A stretch of 64,000 nt of DNA from Micromonospora sp. WMMD1120 (GTDB lineage: Bacteria; Actinomycetota; Actinomycetes; Mycobacteriales; Micromonosporaceae). Both the position numbers and the translations under genes were made by a program. This document shows positions 1-8,262 of this stretch, in pieces. The stretch's first letter is position 1, and each line of letters opens with the position of its first letter. A model generated the notes under the pieces. It was not told the origin of the DNA. It saw only the letters and a list, made by a program, of their open reading frames with translations, and made no database searches. The DNA is taken from assembly GCF_029626235.1 (NCBI RefSeq), contig NZ_JARUBO010000005.1:248001-312000 (forward strand), read 5' to 3'.

Positions 1-666
1 CTCGACGGCGATGTCGCAGCCGGTGTTGCCGGCGCCGACCACCAGCACCCGCTTGCCGCGTAGCTGCGCCGGGTCCTTGTAGGACGAGGCGTGCATGATC
101 TCGCCCCGGAACTGCTCCAGGCCCTCGTAGCGGGGCAGCTTCGGCGACCAGTTGTGCCCGTTGGCGATCACCACGGCGGCGTACCGGGAGGTCCGCTCGG
201 GGCCGTACCCGCCGGTGGAGCGGGTGGTGACGTCCCAGCGTTCGCCCTCGGCGGGCTCGACCCGGATCACCTCGGTGCCGAACCAGATGTGCGAGCGCAG
301 GTCGAAGTGGTCGGCGTAGCGCTCGAAGTAGGACAGCAACTGGCTGTGGTGCGGGTAGTCCGGCCAGGAGTCCGGCATCGGGAAGTCCGGGAACTGGGTG
401 AACGGCTTCGAGGAGATGAGGTGGGTGCTGGCGTACACGGGGCTGCGGTCGTGCCGCCAGTTCCAGGCGCCGCCGACGCCGGTCTCCCGTTCGTAGCAGT
501 CCACGCCGAACCCGTGCTCGCGCAGGTTCTTGATGGCCGTCAGGCCGCTGGCCCCGGCCCCGATGACGCAGACGGTGTCGCCCCGGTCGGAGACCGGGCG
601 GCCGCCGCCCGACGCGGGCGGGGCCGCCTCCGGGTCGGGCCGGCCGTGGTCGGTGGAGGTGGACAC
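1..666 (-). CDS. Flavin-containing monooxygenase, N-terminal 222 codons (truncated by window edge)
   Basis: The leftward frame reads as a class B flavin-dependent monooxygenase (FMO/Baeyer-Villiger type), which uses FAD and NADPH to oxygenate small organic substrates. Residues 33-42 carry the FAD-binding Rossmann motif VCVIGAGASG. Around residues 187-197 the stretch FRGEIMHASSY fits the family fingerprint FxGxxxHxxxY. The second, NADPH-binding motif VLVVGAGNTGCDIA lies right at the window edge, so the C-terminal half is outside. The GTG start at 666 is chosen because AAGGAG sits about 8 nt upstream on the leftward strand; it leaves a Gly/Pro-rich leader of about 30 residues before the FAD motif. 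The substrate cannot be read from the sequence. It is separated by 113 nt from the next leftward gene. Confidence 0.88.
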   Translation of the reverse strand, partial: MSTSTDHGRPDPEAAPPASGGGRPVSDRGDTVCVIGAGASGLTAIKNLREHGFGVDCYERETGVGGAWNWRHDRSPVYASTHLISSKPFTQFPDFPMPDSWPDYPHHSQLLSYFERYADHFDLRSHIWFGTEVIRVEPAEGERWDVTTRSTGGYGPERTSRYAAVVIANGHNWSPKLPRYEGLEQFRGEIMHASSYKDPAQLRGKRVLVVGAGNTGCDIAVE

Positions 667-779
667 CGGAAACTCTCCTTTTGTACGGCACGGGTGCCGG
701 TCGCCGCGAAATCCTCTCCACAACGGAGCCGGATGTCCAGCCCCGACGCGGGACACGTCGGCGCCGGGCCGGGATCGGG

Positions 780-1472
780 TCAGTCGGCGGTGGGCAGGAG
801 CAGGTCGACGAGGACCGGGAAGTGGTCGCTGGCCCGGCGGGTCTGCGGGGTGTCCACCACGTCGTAGTCGACGACGGTGATCCGCGGGTCGACGAAGAGC
901 GCGTCGATACGCCGGCGCGGGTCGGCGCAGGAGTAGGTGAGCCGCTCCGCCCGGTCGGCCGCCACGGCGGCGTCGGTCAGCCCGCGCGCCACCGTCGCCC
1001 AGGCCGGCCCGTCCGGCCCCTCGTTCAGGTCCGCCCCGGCGACCACCGGGCTGGTCGCCGCGTCCAGCTCCCGCTTGAGCTCGGCGGCCTGCGCCGGACG
1101 TTCGGCCGGGTCGGTGGACAGGTGCGAGCCGGCGAGGGTGAACCGGGCGTCGCCGACCCGGCAGTCGGCGTACGCCGCGCCGCGCAGGTGCCGGCCGGGG
1201 GTCAGCGGGAAGCGCTGGCAGCGGGTGGCGCGGACCTGGACCCGCAGGCTGGTCAGCAGCAGGTTGCCCAGCGCGGGCAGCCCACCCGCGGCCACCACCA
1301 GCCCGAACGACTCGGCCAGCGTGGCGGACTTCTGCCGCCACCGGAACCGGCGCGGCCCCTCCTGCACGATCACCACGTCCGGTCGCGCGGCCCGGACCAC
1401 CGCCGCCAACGCGGCGGTGTCGTCGCGCTGGCTGTGGATGTTGTACGACACCACACGCAGCGGCACGCCCAC
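780..1472 (-). CDS. Endonuclease/exonuclease/phosphatase (EEP) family protein
   Basis: A 230-residue protein of the metal-dependent EEP fold (DNase I, sphingomyelinase, inositol phosphatase superfamily). Visible motifs in order are SYNIHSQ (N-terminal Asn), VVIVQEGP (metal-binding Glu), GADLNEGPDGP (Asp-x-Asn) and the C-terminal ASDHFPV (catalytic Asp-His). These cover the usual active site, so it is probably active, but the substrate (nucleic acid, lipid or sugar phosphate) is not predictable. No signal peptide or membrane segment is seen, suggesting a cytoplasmic enzyme. The GTG at 1472 has GAGG 8 nt upstream; a second GTG at 1466 is possible. It follows the ROK kinase gene by about 10 nt and is likely its cotranscribed last gene. 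Confidence 0.85.
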   Translation of the reverse strand: MGVPLRVVSYNIHSQRDDTAALAAVVRAARPDVVIVQEGPRRFRWRQKSATLAESFGLVVAAGGLPALGNLLLTSLRVQVRATRCQRFPLTPGRHLRGAAYADCRVGDARFTLAGSHLSTDPAERPAQAAELKRELDAATSPVVAGADLNEGPDGPAWATVARGLTDAAVAADRAERLTYSCADPRRRIDALFVDPRITVVDYDVVDTPQTRRASDHFPVLVDLLLPTAD

Positions 1473-1482
1473 GCCGGCCGCC

Positions 1483-2430
1483 TCAGATCCGACGGGCCAG
1501 GTCGGCGGCGCCGATGACACCGGCCCTGTTGCCCAGCTCGGCAGGGAGCACCTCGGCGACCGGCAGGCGACCACGCTGGGCGAGCGCGTCGGCGTACGAC
1601 CGGCGGGTCGGACCGAGCAGCAGGTCACCGGCGTCGATCACGCCGCCGCCGACCACCAGCGCCTGCGGGTCGAGGATCTGCGCCATGTCGGCGAGGCTGG
1701 TGCCCAGCCAGCGACCGATCTGGGCGAACGCCTCGGCGGACACCGGGTCGCCGCCCTGCGCGGCGGCGGTCACCATCGGCCCGGTGATCGCCTCGGCCTC
1801 ACCGCCGGCCAGGTCCAGCAGCGCGGCGGCACGGTGCGGCTCCTGGCGGGCGCCGGCCCGGGCGAAGCGCACCAGGGCGCTGCCGCTGGCGTACTGCTCG
1901 ATGCAACCGAGCCGGCCGCAACCGCACTGGTGCCCGTCGGGCACGGCGAGCATGTGCCCCAGCTCGGCGGCGATGCCGTGCGCGCCGCGCATCAGGTCGC
2001 CGCCGAGGACGATGCCGCCACCGACGCCGGTGCCGATGGTGAACATGATCATCGAGTCGTCGGCGGCGCGGGCCGCGCCGTGGCGGAACTCGGCCCAGGC
2101 GGCGACGTTCCCGTCGTTCTCCACGATCACGGGCAGGCCGACGGCCTTGCTCACGTACTCGCGCAGCGGCTCGTCGCGCCAGGCGAGGTTCGGGGCGAAG
2201 AGCACCGTCGAGCGGCCGGCGTCGATCCACCCGGCCGCGCCGATGCCGACGGCCTCGATCGTCCGCCCGGCGGCCAGCTCGGCGACCAGCTCGATGATGA
2301 CGTCACGGGTCTTGGCGACGTCATCGGCGGGAGTGTCCCGTCGGGCCTGCGCCAGGACCGTGCCGGTGTCGTCCACGACACCGCCGGCCACCTTGGTGCC
2401 ACCGACGTCGACTCCGATGGTCAGCGTCAC
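1483..2430 (-). CDS. glkA: ROK-family glucokinase
   Basis: A 315-residue sugar kinase of the ROK family, the usual length for actinobacterial glucokinases that phosphorylate glucose to glucose 6-phosphate. The N-terminal ATP-binding motif GVDVGGTKVAGG is at residues 6-17, the catalytic Asp lies in ENDGNVAAWAEF near residue 105, and the ROK zinc-binding cluster CGCGRLGC is near residue 168, followed by EQYASG. GTG at 2430 is chosen because an AGGG/GGAGG stretch precedes it by about 8 nt and because the protein then begins right at the ATP-binding strand; the longer open frame upstream overlaps the next gene and is not supported. It belongs to the leftward cluster SRPBCC - hypothetical - kinase - EEP protein. 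Whether it uses ATP only, or polyphosphate as well, is not visible. Confidence 0.88.
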   Translation of the reverse strand: MTLTIGVDVGGTKVAGGVVDDTGTVLAQARRDTPADDVAKTRDVIIELVAELAAGRTIEAVGIGAAGWIDAGRSTVLFAPNLAWRDEPLREYVSKAVGLPVIVENDGNVAAWAEFRHGAARAADDSMIMFTIGTGVGGGIVLGGDLMRGAHGIAAELGHMLAVPDGHQCGCGRLGCIEQYASGSALVRFARAGARQEPHRAAALLDLAGGEAEAITGPMVTAAAQGGDPVSAEAFAQIGRWLGTSLADMAQILDPQALVVGGGVIDAGDLLLGPTRRSYADALAQRGRLPVAEVLPAELGNRAGVIGAADLARRI

Positions 2431-2506
2431 CGCTGCCGCCTCCCTCTGCTGTGCTGTCCGACCCGCGTCCCGGCCCGCTGCCGGTCCGGGTCGGAATGTC
2501 CCGCGC

Positions 2507-3208
2507 TCAGGCGCCGTCGCCCGATGCCTCCGCGCCGGTGTGCTCGGGCACCCGCGAGGCGGGCACCACGGGACGGGTGGTCGGTGCCGGTGCGGTCGCC
2601 GGCCCGGCCTCGTCGACGGGCGGTGCGGCGACCGGGGCGAGTGGGTCCGCCGTCCGGGTGGCGACCGACCAGACATCCCGCTCCGGCGCCGGTTGGGAAT
2701 CATGCCCGGTGCGGGTGGCATCGCGCCACACGTGGTCGTCGCCGGCGGCCCCGGCGGGGTCGTCACCGGCGGGGCCGTCGGACGCGTCGTCGCCGGTGGG
2801 GGCGGGCGCGGGCGAGGGCGGGGAGGACGCCGTGGCGCCCGGCTCGGTGGGGCGCGCCGCGGGCTGCTCGGCCGGGGCGAACGCCCGCAGCAGGCTCGCG
2901 ACGCCCGCGGCGAGGTCACCGGCGCCGGTGGCGAGGCGTTCGGCGAACTCCGGACTCGGGTCCCGCAACGCGGCGATCCCCCGACAGACCGGGCAGACGC
3001 AGCATTCCGCCGAACCGGTGGCGAAGCCGGCAGGGGCCGAGCGCCCGTCCGGGCCGGTGCTGTGACCGAGGACACCGGACAGCATCCCGCCCAACGGGCC
3101 GAACGCCCCGCCCGGCGAGCCGGCGGCGGCCAGGCGTGCCCCCGCGAGCAGGGTGGCGACCAGCCGCTCCGCCTCTTCCCGGGCCGAACCCGGATCCGTT
3201 GCGCCCAT
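2507..3208 (-). CDS. Hypothetical protein with one CxxC pair and Ala/Pro-rich tail
   Basis: A 233-residue protein that I do not recognise as a characterised family. Residues 1-120 look ordered: an amphipathic N-terminal helix (EEAERLVATLLAGARLAA), a Gly-rich turn, and CCVCPVCRG near residue 70, a CxxC pair that could bind a metal. The C-terminal half is Ala/Pro/Asp/Thr-rich and probably disordered. The ATG at 3208 has GAGGAG about 7 nt upstream. It starts 32 nt after the SRPBCC gene and precedes the glucokinase by 76 nt, so cotranscription is likely. Proteins of this kind occur next to the SRPBCC gene in other actinobacteria as far as I recall, which suggests a shared but unknown role. Confidence 0.72.
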   Translation of the reverse strand: MGATDPGSAREEAERLVATLLAGARLAAAGSPGGAFGPLGGMLSGVLGHSTGPDGRSAPAGFATGSAECCVCPVCRGIAALRDPSPEFAERLATGAGDLAAGVASLLRAFAPAEQPAARPTEPGATASSPPSPAPAPTGDDASDGPAGDDPAGAAGDDHVWRDATRTGHDSQPAPERDVWSVATRTADPLAPVAAPPVDEAGPATAPAPTTRPVVPASRVPEHTGAEASGDGA

Positions 3209-3240
3209 TCGTCGGCTCCTCTACCGTGCCACCGGACCGG

Positions 3241-3696
3241 TCACTGCGCCGCACCGGGTGCTTCTACCCGGCGCTTGAGCTGCTTCAACGCGGTGTCCAT
3301 GATCATCTTCTCGGCCTTGCGCCGAAACATCCCGAGCATCCCGACCGACAGGTCGACCTCCAGCGTGTAGGTCACCGTCGTGCCGCCGTCCGGATTGCCC
3401 ACCAGGTCGTACGAGCCGCGCTGGGACTTCTGCATCTTCGAGGGAGCGACCAGGTGCCACTCGATCCGGGACAGGTCCTCGGCGTACTCGTAGGCAAGCA
3501 CGTACTCGTCGGCCATCACCCCGGCGTCGATGGTGAAACGCACCTGGCTGGCGTAGCCGTCCTCGTACTCCTCGACCACCTCGGCGCGACGCACCGCGTC
3601 GGTCCACTCCGGGTAGCTCGCGAAATCGCAGATGACCGCCGCGACCCGGTCCGGTGCGGCGCCGATGATGATCGACTGGGTGGAGGAGTCCGCCAT
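3241..3696 (-). CDS. SRPBCC/START-fold protein (polyketide cyclase-like)
   Basis: A 151-residue single-domain SRPBCC protein, the helix-grip fold that forms a hydrophobic ligand pocket. The order beta strand (STQSIIIGAAPDRVAAVICD), helix with FASYPEWTDAVRR, long antiparallel strands and a C-terminal helix matches the family, and the length is typical. It resembles the mycobacterial protein encoded beside fadD15 (Rv2185c/TB16.3, from memory). It is divergent from the acyl-CoA ligase gene, so a lipid-binding role is plausible but inferred. The ATG at 3696 is preceded by TAGCCT with a 6-nt gap and no Shine-Dalgarno sequence, which fits a leaderless transcript. It heads the leftward operon running to the EEP gene. 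Confidence 0.85.
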   Translation of the reverse strand: MADSSTQSIIIGAAPDRVAAVICDFASYPEWTDAVRRAEVVEEYEDGYASQVRFTIDAGVMADEYVLAYEYAEDLSRIEWHLVAPSKMQKSQRGSYDLVGNPDGGTTVTYTLEVDLSVGMLGMFRRKAEKMIMDTALKQLKRRVEAPGAAQ

Positions 3697-3702
3697 GGGG
3701 GG

Positions 3703-3708
3703 AGGCTA
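3703..3708 (-). promoter_or_regulatory. Putative -10 element for leaderless SRPBCC transcript
   Basis: On the leftward strand TAGCCT is followed by six C residues and then the ATG at 3696. With a -10 hexamer ending 6 nt before the start, the transcription start would coincide with the A of ATG. Confidence 0.6.
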
Positions 3709-3878
3709 CCCGGCGGGCACCGCCGGTACGCCGCGCCGCCCCCGCGCGTGACCAGCGGCGGCACCTCGGACATCGCCAGGCGTTGACAGGGTGCTCCTGG
3801 TCACCGGGTAGGTTTCGACACAGCCGACGCCCACCGTCGGCCGCCCGGCCCAGGCAGTGCGAGCACGAAGGAGTGCAG

Positions 3879-5693
3879 GTGCGCGAGTTCTCCGTCCCGC
3901 CGATCGTCACCGTTGGCGATGCGGCCAACCTCACCGATCCGGTCTGGGACAACGCCGAGATCGCGCCCGACACGGTCCAGTTCGCGCGTCCCGTCCCGGG
4001 CGCCGACGGCTCGATCACCGCCTGGACCGACGTGACCTGCCTCCAGTTCCGCGACGAGGTCGCCGCCGTCGCCCGTGGGCTGATCGCCGCCGGCATCGAG
4101 CCGGGGGTCCGGGTCGGTCTGATGAGCCGCACCCGCTACGAGTGGACGCTGCTGGACTACGCCATCTGGGCGGCCGGCGCGGTCACCGTGCCCATCTACG
4201 AGACGTCCAGCGCCGAGCAGGCCGCCTGGATCCTGGAGGACTCCAACGCGGTGGCCGTCGTGGTGGAGACCGAGGCGCACGCCGACCTGGTCGCCGGCGT
4301 CCGGCACCGGCTGCCCGAGCTCTCCCACGTCTGGCAGATCGACCGGGGCGGGGTCGACGAGCTGGTCACGGCGGGCGCCGCCGTCGACCCGGCCGAGGTC
4401 GAGCGACGGCGTCGGGCGGTCCAGGCCGGCGACCTGGCGACGATCATCTACACCAGTGGCACCACCGGCCGACCCAAGGGCTGCGTGCTCACCCACCGCA
4501 ACATGTACGCCGACATCGCGAACGCGGTGCCGGTGCTGCCGAACCTGTTCAACGCCGGCGCGACCACCCTGCTGTTCCTTCCGCTGGCGCACGCCTTCGC
4601 CCGGCTCATCCAGATCGGCGTCGTGCAGGCCCGGGCCACCATGGCGCACTGCGCCGACACCAAGAACCTGGTCGCCGAGTTGCAGACGTTCCGGCCGACC
4701 TTCGTGCTCTCCGTACCCCGGGTGTTCGAGAAGGTCTACAACGCCGCCAAGCAGAAGGCCGAGGCGGACGGCAAGGGCGGCGTCTTCGCCCGCGCGGAGC
4801 AGGTCGCCATCGCGTACAGCGAGGCGCTGGACTCCCCGGGCGGGCCCGGACTGGCGCTGCGGGCCCAGCACGTGGTCTTCGACCGGTTGGTCTACCGCAA
4901 GCTGCGCGCCGCGCTCGGCGGCCGGTGCCGGGACGCGATCTCCGGCGGCGCGCCGCTCGGCGCCCGGCTCGGCCACTTCTTCCGGGGCATCGGCGTGACG
5001 GTCCTGGAGGGCTACGGCCTGACCGAGACCTCCCCCGCCGCCGCGGTGAACCTGCCCGGCGGGACCCGGATCGGCAGCGTCGGCCGCCCGCTGCCCGGCG
5101 TGACCGTCCGGATCGAGGACGACGGGGAGATCCTGATCTCCGGTGAGCTGGTCTTCCAGGGCTACTGGCGCAACGAGGCGGCGACCGCCGAGGCGGTCGG
5201 CGCCGACGGGTGGTTCCGCACCGGCGACCTGGGGCAGCTCGACGCGGACGGCTACCTGAGCATCACCGGTCGCAAGAAGGAGCTGATCGTCACCGCCGGC
5301 GGCAAGAACGTCGCCCCGGCGGTGCTGGAGGACCTGGTCCGGGCGCACCCGCTGGTCAGCCAGTGCGTGGTGGTCGGTGACCGCGCGCCGTTCATCGCGG
5401 CGCTGGTCACCGTCGACGAGGAGGCGTTTCCGGCCTGGCTGGAGAAGGCCGGGATGCCCGCCGACACCACCGTCGAGCAGCTCCGCGAGCACGAGGGCCT
5501 GCGCACGGAGATCCAGGCCGCGATCGACACCGCCAACCAGGCCGTGTCCAAGGCCGAGGCGATCAAGGTGTTCCGGGTCCTGCCCCGTGACTTCACCGAG
5601 GCGACCGGTGAGCTGACCCCGTCGCTCAAGGTCAAGCGGCAGGTTGTCCAGAAGACGTACGCGGCGGAGATCGCCGACATCTACCGGGGCTGA
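3879..5693 (+). CDS. fadD15: Long-chain acyl-CoA ligase (FadD15-like AMP-forming synthetase)
   Basis: A 604-residue ANL-superfamily enzyme that activates a fatty acid to its acyl-adenylate and then to acyl-CoA. Motifs in order are the P-loop YTSGTTGRPKG (about residue 190), YGLTETSP (about 381), GWFRTGDLG (about 443) and the hinge/C-terminal motif ITGRKKELIVTAGGKN (about 462), followed by a full C-terminal domain. The length and the insert pattern suit long-chain acyl-CoA synthetases of the FadD15 type. The GTG at 3879 has GAAGGAG 5 nt upstream; an in-frame GTG two codons earlier is possible. A TTGACA at 3783-3788 and TAGGTT at 3809-3814 may form the promoter, although the 20-nt spacer is long. 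It is divergent from the SRPBCC gene, the same pairing known from mycobacteria. The histidine kinase gene follows within 15 nt. Confidence 0.92.
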   Translation: MREFSVPPIVTVGDAANLTDPVWDNAEIAPDTVQFARPVPGADGSITAWTDVTCLQFRDEVAAVARGLIAAGIEPGVRVGLMSRTRYEWTLLDYAIWAAGAVTVPIYETSSAEQAAWILEDSNAVAVVVETEAHADLVAGVRHRLPELSHVWQIDRGGVDELVTAGAAVDPAEVERRRRAVQAGDLATIIYTSGTTGRPKGCVLTHRNMYADIANAVPVLPNLFNAGATTLLFLPLAHAFARLIQIGVVQARATMAHCADTKNLVAELQTFRPTFVLSVPRVFEKVYNAAKQKAEADGKGGVFARAEQVAIAYSEALDSPGGPGLALRAQHVVFDRLVYRKLRAALGGRCRDAISGGAPLGARLGHFFRGIGVTVLEGYGLTETSPAAAVNLPGGTRIGSVGRPLPGVTVRIEDDGEILISGELVFQGYWRNEAATAEAVGADGWFRTGDLGQLDADGYLSITGRKKELIVTAGGKNVAPAVLEDLVRAHPLVSQCVVVGDRAPFIAALVTVDEEAFPAWLEKAGMPADTTVEQLREHEGLRTEIQAAIDTANQAVSKAEAIKVFRVLPRDFTEATGELTPSLKVKRQVVQKTYAAEIADIYRG

Positions 5694-5694
5694 C

Positions 5695-5700
5695 TACCAT
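5695..5700 (+). promoter_or_regulatory. Putative -10 element for leaderless histidine kinase transcript
   Basis: TACCAT lies 7 nt before the GTG at 5708 and just after the fadD15 stop. No Shine-Dalgarno sequence is visible between them, so the two-component genes could have their own leaderless promoter in addition to read-through. Confidence 0.5.
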
Positions 5701-5707
5701 CCGTCAC

Positions 5708-7399
5708 GTGCCCGCATCCACAGCCACCGCACCGCACCCGCATCCCCTCGCCGCGGCAGCCCGCCTGGTGATGCTGGCGCTGGTCGCCATCCTGACCCTG
5801 TTCGCCACCCGGGACGTCGCCCAGCTGTCGTGGATCGCGCTGCTGGGGGTGGCCGGGCTGCCGTCGCTGCTGGCCCCCCAGCACCGGCTGGTCGGCCCGC
5901 TGAGCCGGGTGGCCGAGGTGGTGGTGCTGGGTCTGGCCGCGAGCCACCTCGCCGCCGTCGCGTCCATCGGCGGCACCGTCGACGGCCTGGGCGCGTCGGC
6001 GGTGCTGCCCTACCTGGCGGTGCCGGTGACCGTCACCGCGCTGCGTCGCCGTTTCGCCGAGGGCGCCGCCCTGCTCGCCGTCACCGCTGTCACCCTGCTG
6101 GTCAGCGGCGCGCTGACCACCGTCGGGGGCGAGCCGCAGCTCGGCCAGCCGGGCTACCTCGCGGTCTGCGCCCAGTGGCTGATCCTGGCGGCCCTCGGGC
6201 TCTACGCCGCCGGCACCCTGCACCGGGTCATGGCGGTGCGCGGTGAGGGCAAACCCCAGCCGTACGCCGAGGCCACCCGCCTGCTGACCCAGCTGCGCAC
6301 GGTGGCCCGGCAGTTGCCCGGGGCCACCCTCGACCCGGGCGGCATCTCCGAACACCTGTTGGAGGAGTTGCGCACCGTGGCCCGGGCCGACCGGGGCGCG
6401 GTGCTGTCGGCCAGCGGCGGAGGTCGGCTGGTGGTGCTCGCCCAGGCCGGCGTCGACCGGGTGGACTGGGAGACGACGCTGGACGCGGACTCGGCGATCG
6501 CCGACGCGTGGGCCAGCCAGCAGGCCACCACCTCCGCCCGGTCGCAGTCGCGCTCCCACCGTGGCGGGGAGGTGTCCGCGCTGATCGTCCCGCTGGTCGC
6601 CGGGGTGCGTACGGTGGGGCTCGTGGTGCTGGAGGCCGATGCCGCGCACGCGTACCCGCCGCCCGTGGTGTCCCGGGTGACCGCGCTGACCCGTCCGGCC
6701 GCGCTGCGGCTGGAGGCGGCGCTGCTCTTCGACGAGGTGCGCTCGCTGGCCACCAACGAGGAGCGGCAGCGGTTGGCCCGGGAGATCCACGACGGGGTGG
6801 CGCAGGAGCTGGTGATGGTCGGCTACGGCATCGACAACGCCATGGCAACCGTCTTCGACGACGCCGACGAGACCGCCGAGGCCCTGCGTACGCTGCGCGC
6901 CGAGGTGACCCGGGTGATCCAGGAGCTACGGCTGAGCCTCTTCGAGCTGCGCAGCGAGGTGGACCGGCAGGGTGGGCTGGCCGCGGCGATCGCCGAGTAC
7001 GCACGCACCGTGGGCGCGTCCGGTGGGCTGCGGGTGCACCTCTCCCTCGACGAGTCCACCGCCCGGCTGCCGGCCGCCACCGAGGCCGAGTTGCTGCGCA
7101 TCGCCCAGGAGGCGGTGACCAACGCCCGCAAGCACGCCGGCGCCTCGAATCTGTGGGTCACGTGTGAGGTCGACCCCCCGTACGCGCAAATAGAAGTGTC
7201 GGATGACGGTCAGGGGATGGCTGACCAGCGCCCCGACGGGCGGTACGGTCTTGCGATCATGGCCGAGAGGGCGGAACGTATCCGGGGCCGGTTGGAGATC
7301 AGGCCGCGACAGCCCAGCGGCACGACCGTGGCGGTGGTTCTCGGCACCTCGTCCCGGCGCGATACCGTGCGCGGCAGCTCAGCACCAGAAGGGGAGTAA
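5708..7399 (+). CDS. NarL-class sensor histidine kinase with N-terminal membrane segments and GAF-like domain
   Basis: A 563-residue sensor kinase. Residues 14-160 contain about five hydrophobic segments (for example LVMLALVAILTLFA and AEVVVLGLAASHLAAVA), making a membrane sensor without a sizeable extracellular domain. Residues about 190-345 have the composition of a GAF domain. The HisKA_3 H-box is REIHDGVAQELVMVGYGID, with the phospho-accepting His near residue 361, followed by a HATPase domain with N-box EAVTNARKHAGA (about 467) and G-box VSDDGQGMADQRPDGRYGL (about 498). It is followed after 7 nt by its response regulator gene, so the two form a classical pair. The signal sensed is unknown. 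Confidence 0.92.
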   Translation: MPASTATAPHPHPLAAAARLVMLALVAILTLFATRDVAQLSWIALLGVAGLPSLLAPQHRLVGPLSRVAEVVVLGLAASHLAAVASIGGTVDGLGASAVLPYLAVPVTVTALRRRFAEGAALLAVTAVTLLVSGALTTVGGEPQLGQPGYLAVCAQWLILAALGLYAAGTLHRVMAVRGEGKPQPYAEATRLLTQLRTVARQLPGATLDPGGISEHLLEELRTVARADRGAVLSASGGGRLVVLAQAGVDRVDWETTLDADSAIADAWASQQATTSARSQSRSHRGGEVSALIVPLVAGVRTVGLVVLEADAAHAYPPPVVSRVTALTRPAALRLEAALLFDEVRSLATNEERQRLAREIHDGVAQELVMVGYGIDNAMATVFDDADETAEALRTLRAEVTRVIQELRLSLFELRSEVDRQGGLAAAIAEYARTVGASGGLRVHLSLDESTARLPAATEAELLRIAQEAVTNARKHAGASNLWVTCEVDPPYAQIEVSDDGQGMADQRPDGRYGLAIMAERAERIRGRLEIRPRQPSGTTVAVVLGTSSRRDTVRGSSAPEGE

Positions 7400-7406
7400 C
7401 CCGAGG

Positions 7407-8075
7407 ATGACCACAAGCCCGATACCGGCCACCCGCACCAAGGTCCTCCTTGTCGACGATCATGACCTGATTCGCAAGGGCCTGCGGCACGCCTTCGAGC
7501 GCGATCGCCAGTTCGAGGTCGTCGGCGAGGCGGCCACCGCGGCGGAGGGCGTACGCCAGGCCGGCGCCCTGCAGCCGGACGTGGTGATCATGGATCTGCG
7601 GCTGCCCGACGGCAGCGGCCTGGAGGCCACCCGCGCGCTGCGCAAGTCGAGCGCGTCGATGGGCATCGTGGTGCTGACCATGTACGCCGGCGACGACCAG
7701 CTCTTCGGCGCGCTGGAGGCCGGCGCGAGCGCCTTCGTGCCGAAGACCGCGCCGGCCGACGAGGTGGTGGCCGCCGCGCGGCACGCCGCCTCCTCCCCCA
7801 GCGCGTTCACCGCCGCCGACCTGGCCGAGGCGATGAAGCGGCGGCTCGCCCCGTCCGGCCCGCAGTTGTCGCCCCGGGAGGGCCAGGTGCTGCGGCTGCT
7901 CGCCGACGGCATGAGCGTGGCGGGCATCGCCAAGCAGCTGTTCGTCAGCGAGTCCACGGCGAAGACGCACATCTCGAAGCTCTACGAGAAGCTCGGCGCG
8001 GCCAACCGGGCCCAGGCCCTGATGACCGCGCTCCGGCTCGGCCTGCTCGAGGCACCGGACGCGCCGAAGTTCTGA
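7407..8075 (+). CDS. NarL/FixJ-family response regulator
   Basis: A 222-residue response regulator. The receiver domain has the acidic pair in VLLVDDHD, the phospho-acceptor D63 in VVIMDLRLPDGSG, the switch Thr in VVLTMY and the conserved K113 in FVPKTAP. A LuxR-type helix-turn-helix follows at about residues 156-220 (LSPREGQVLRLLADGMS ... SESTAKTHISKLYEKLG). All key residues are intact. The ATG at 7407 has a CGAGG sequence just upstream and lies 7 nt after the kinase stop. Two hairpins follow the gene, so the operon ends here. Target genes cannot be deduced. Confidence 0.94.
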   Translation: MTTSPIPATRTKVLLVDDHDLIRKGLRHAFERDRQFEVVGEAATAAEGVRQAGALQPDVVIMDLRLPDGSGLEATRALRKSSASMGIVVLTMYAGDDQLFGALEAGASAFVPKTAPADEVVAAARHAASSPSAFTAADLAEAMKRRLAPSGPQLSPREGQVLRLLADGMSVAGIAKQLFVSESTAKTHISKLYEKLGAANRAQALMTALRLGLLEAPDAPKF

Positions 8076-8145
8076 CCTGCCCCCACTCGTCGGGCAGGAT
8101 TTCGCTACCGACGGTCCGCGCCGGCTTCCGCCGGCACGGACCGTC
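8076..8145 (+). terminator. Tandem hairpins after the response regulator gene
   Basis: The first hairpin (8076-8098) pairs CCTGCCC with GGGCAGG directly after the stop codon and is followed by ATTT. The second (8110-8145) is stronger, pairing GACGGTCCG plus GCCGGC with GCCGGC plus CGGACCGTC around a TTCC loop. Confidence 0.75.
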
Positions 8146-8262
8146 GCGCATCGACCGACGTCGGCGGGCAACCTCGGGCGCGCTATGGTCTGGCGTGCGT
8201 GGCGGGTGCACAATACCCGCGCGGGCGACGGCGCCCGCGTCGCGGACTCAAGGGGTGAACGC

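Noticed and set aside
937..3786. A 949-codon rightward frame across the EEP, ROK and hypothetical genes
   Set aside because: It is antisense to three well-supported genes, has no recognisable domain and has the composition of a GC-driven shadow.
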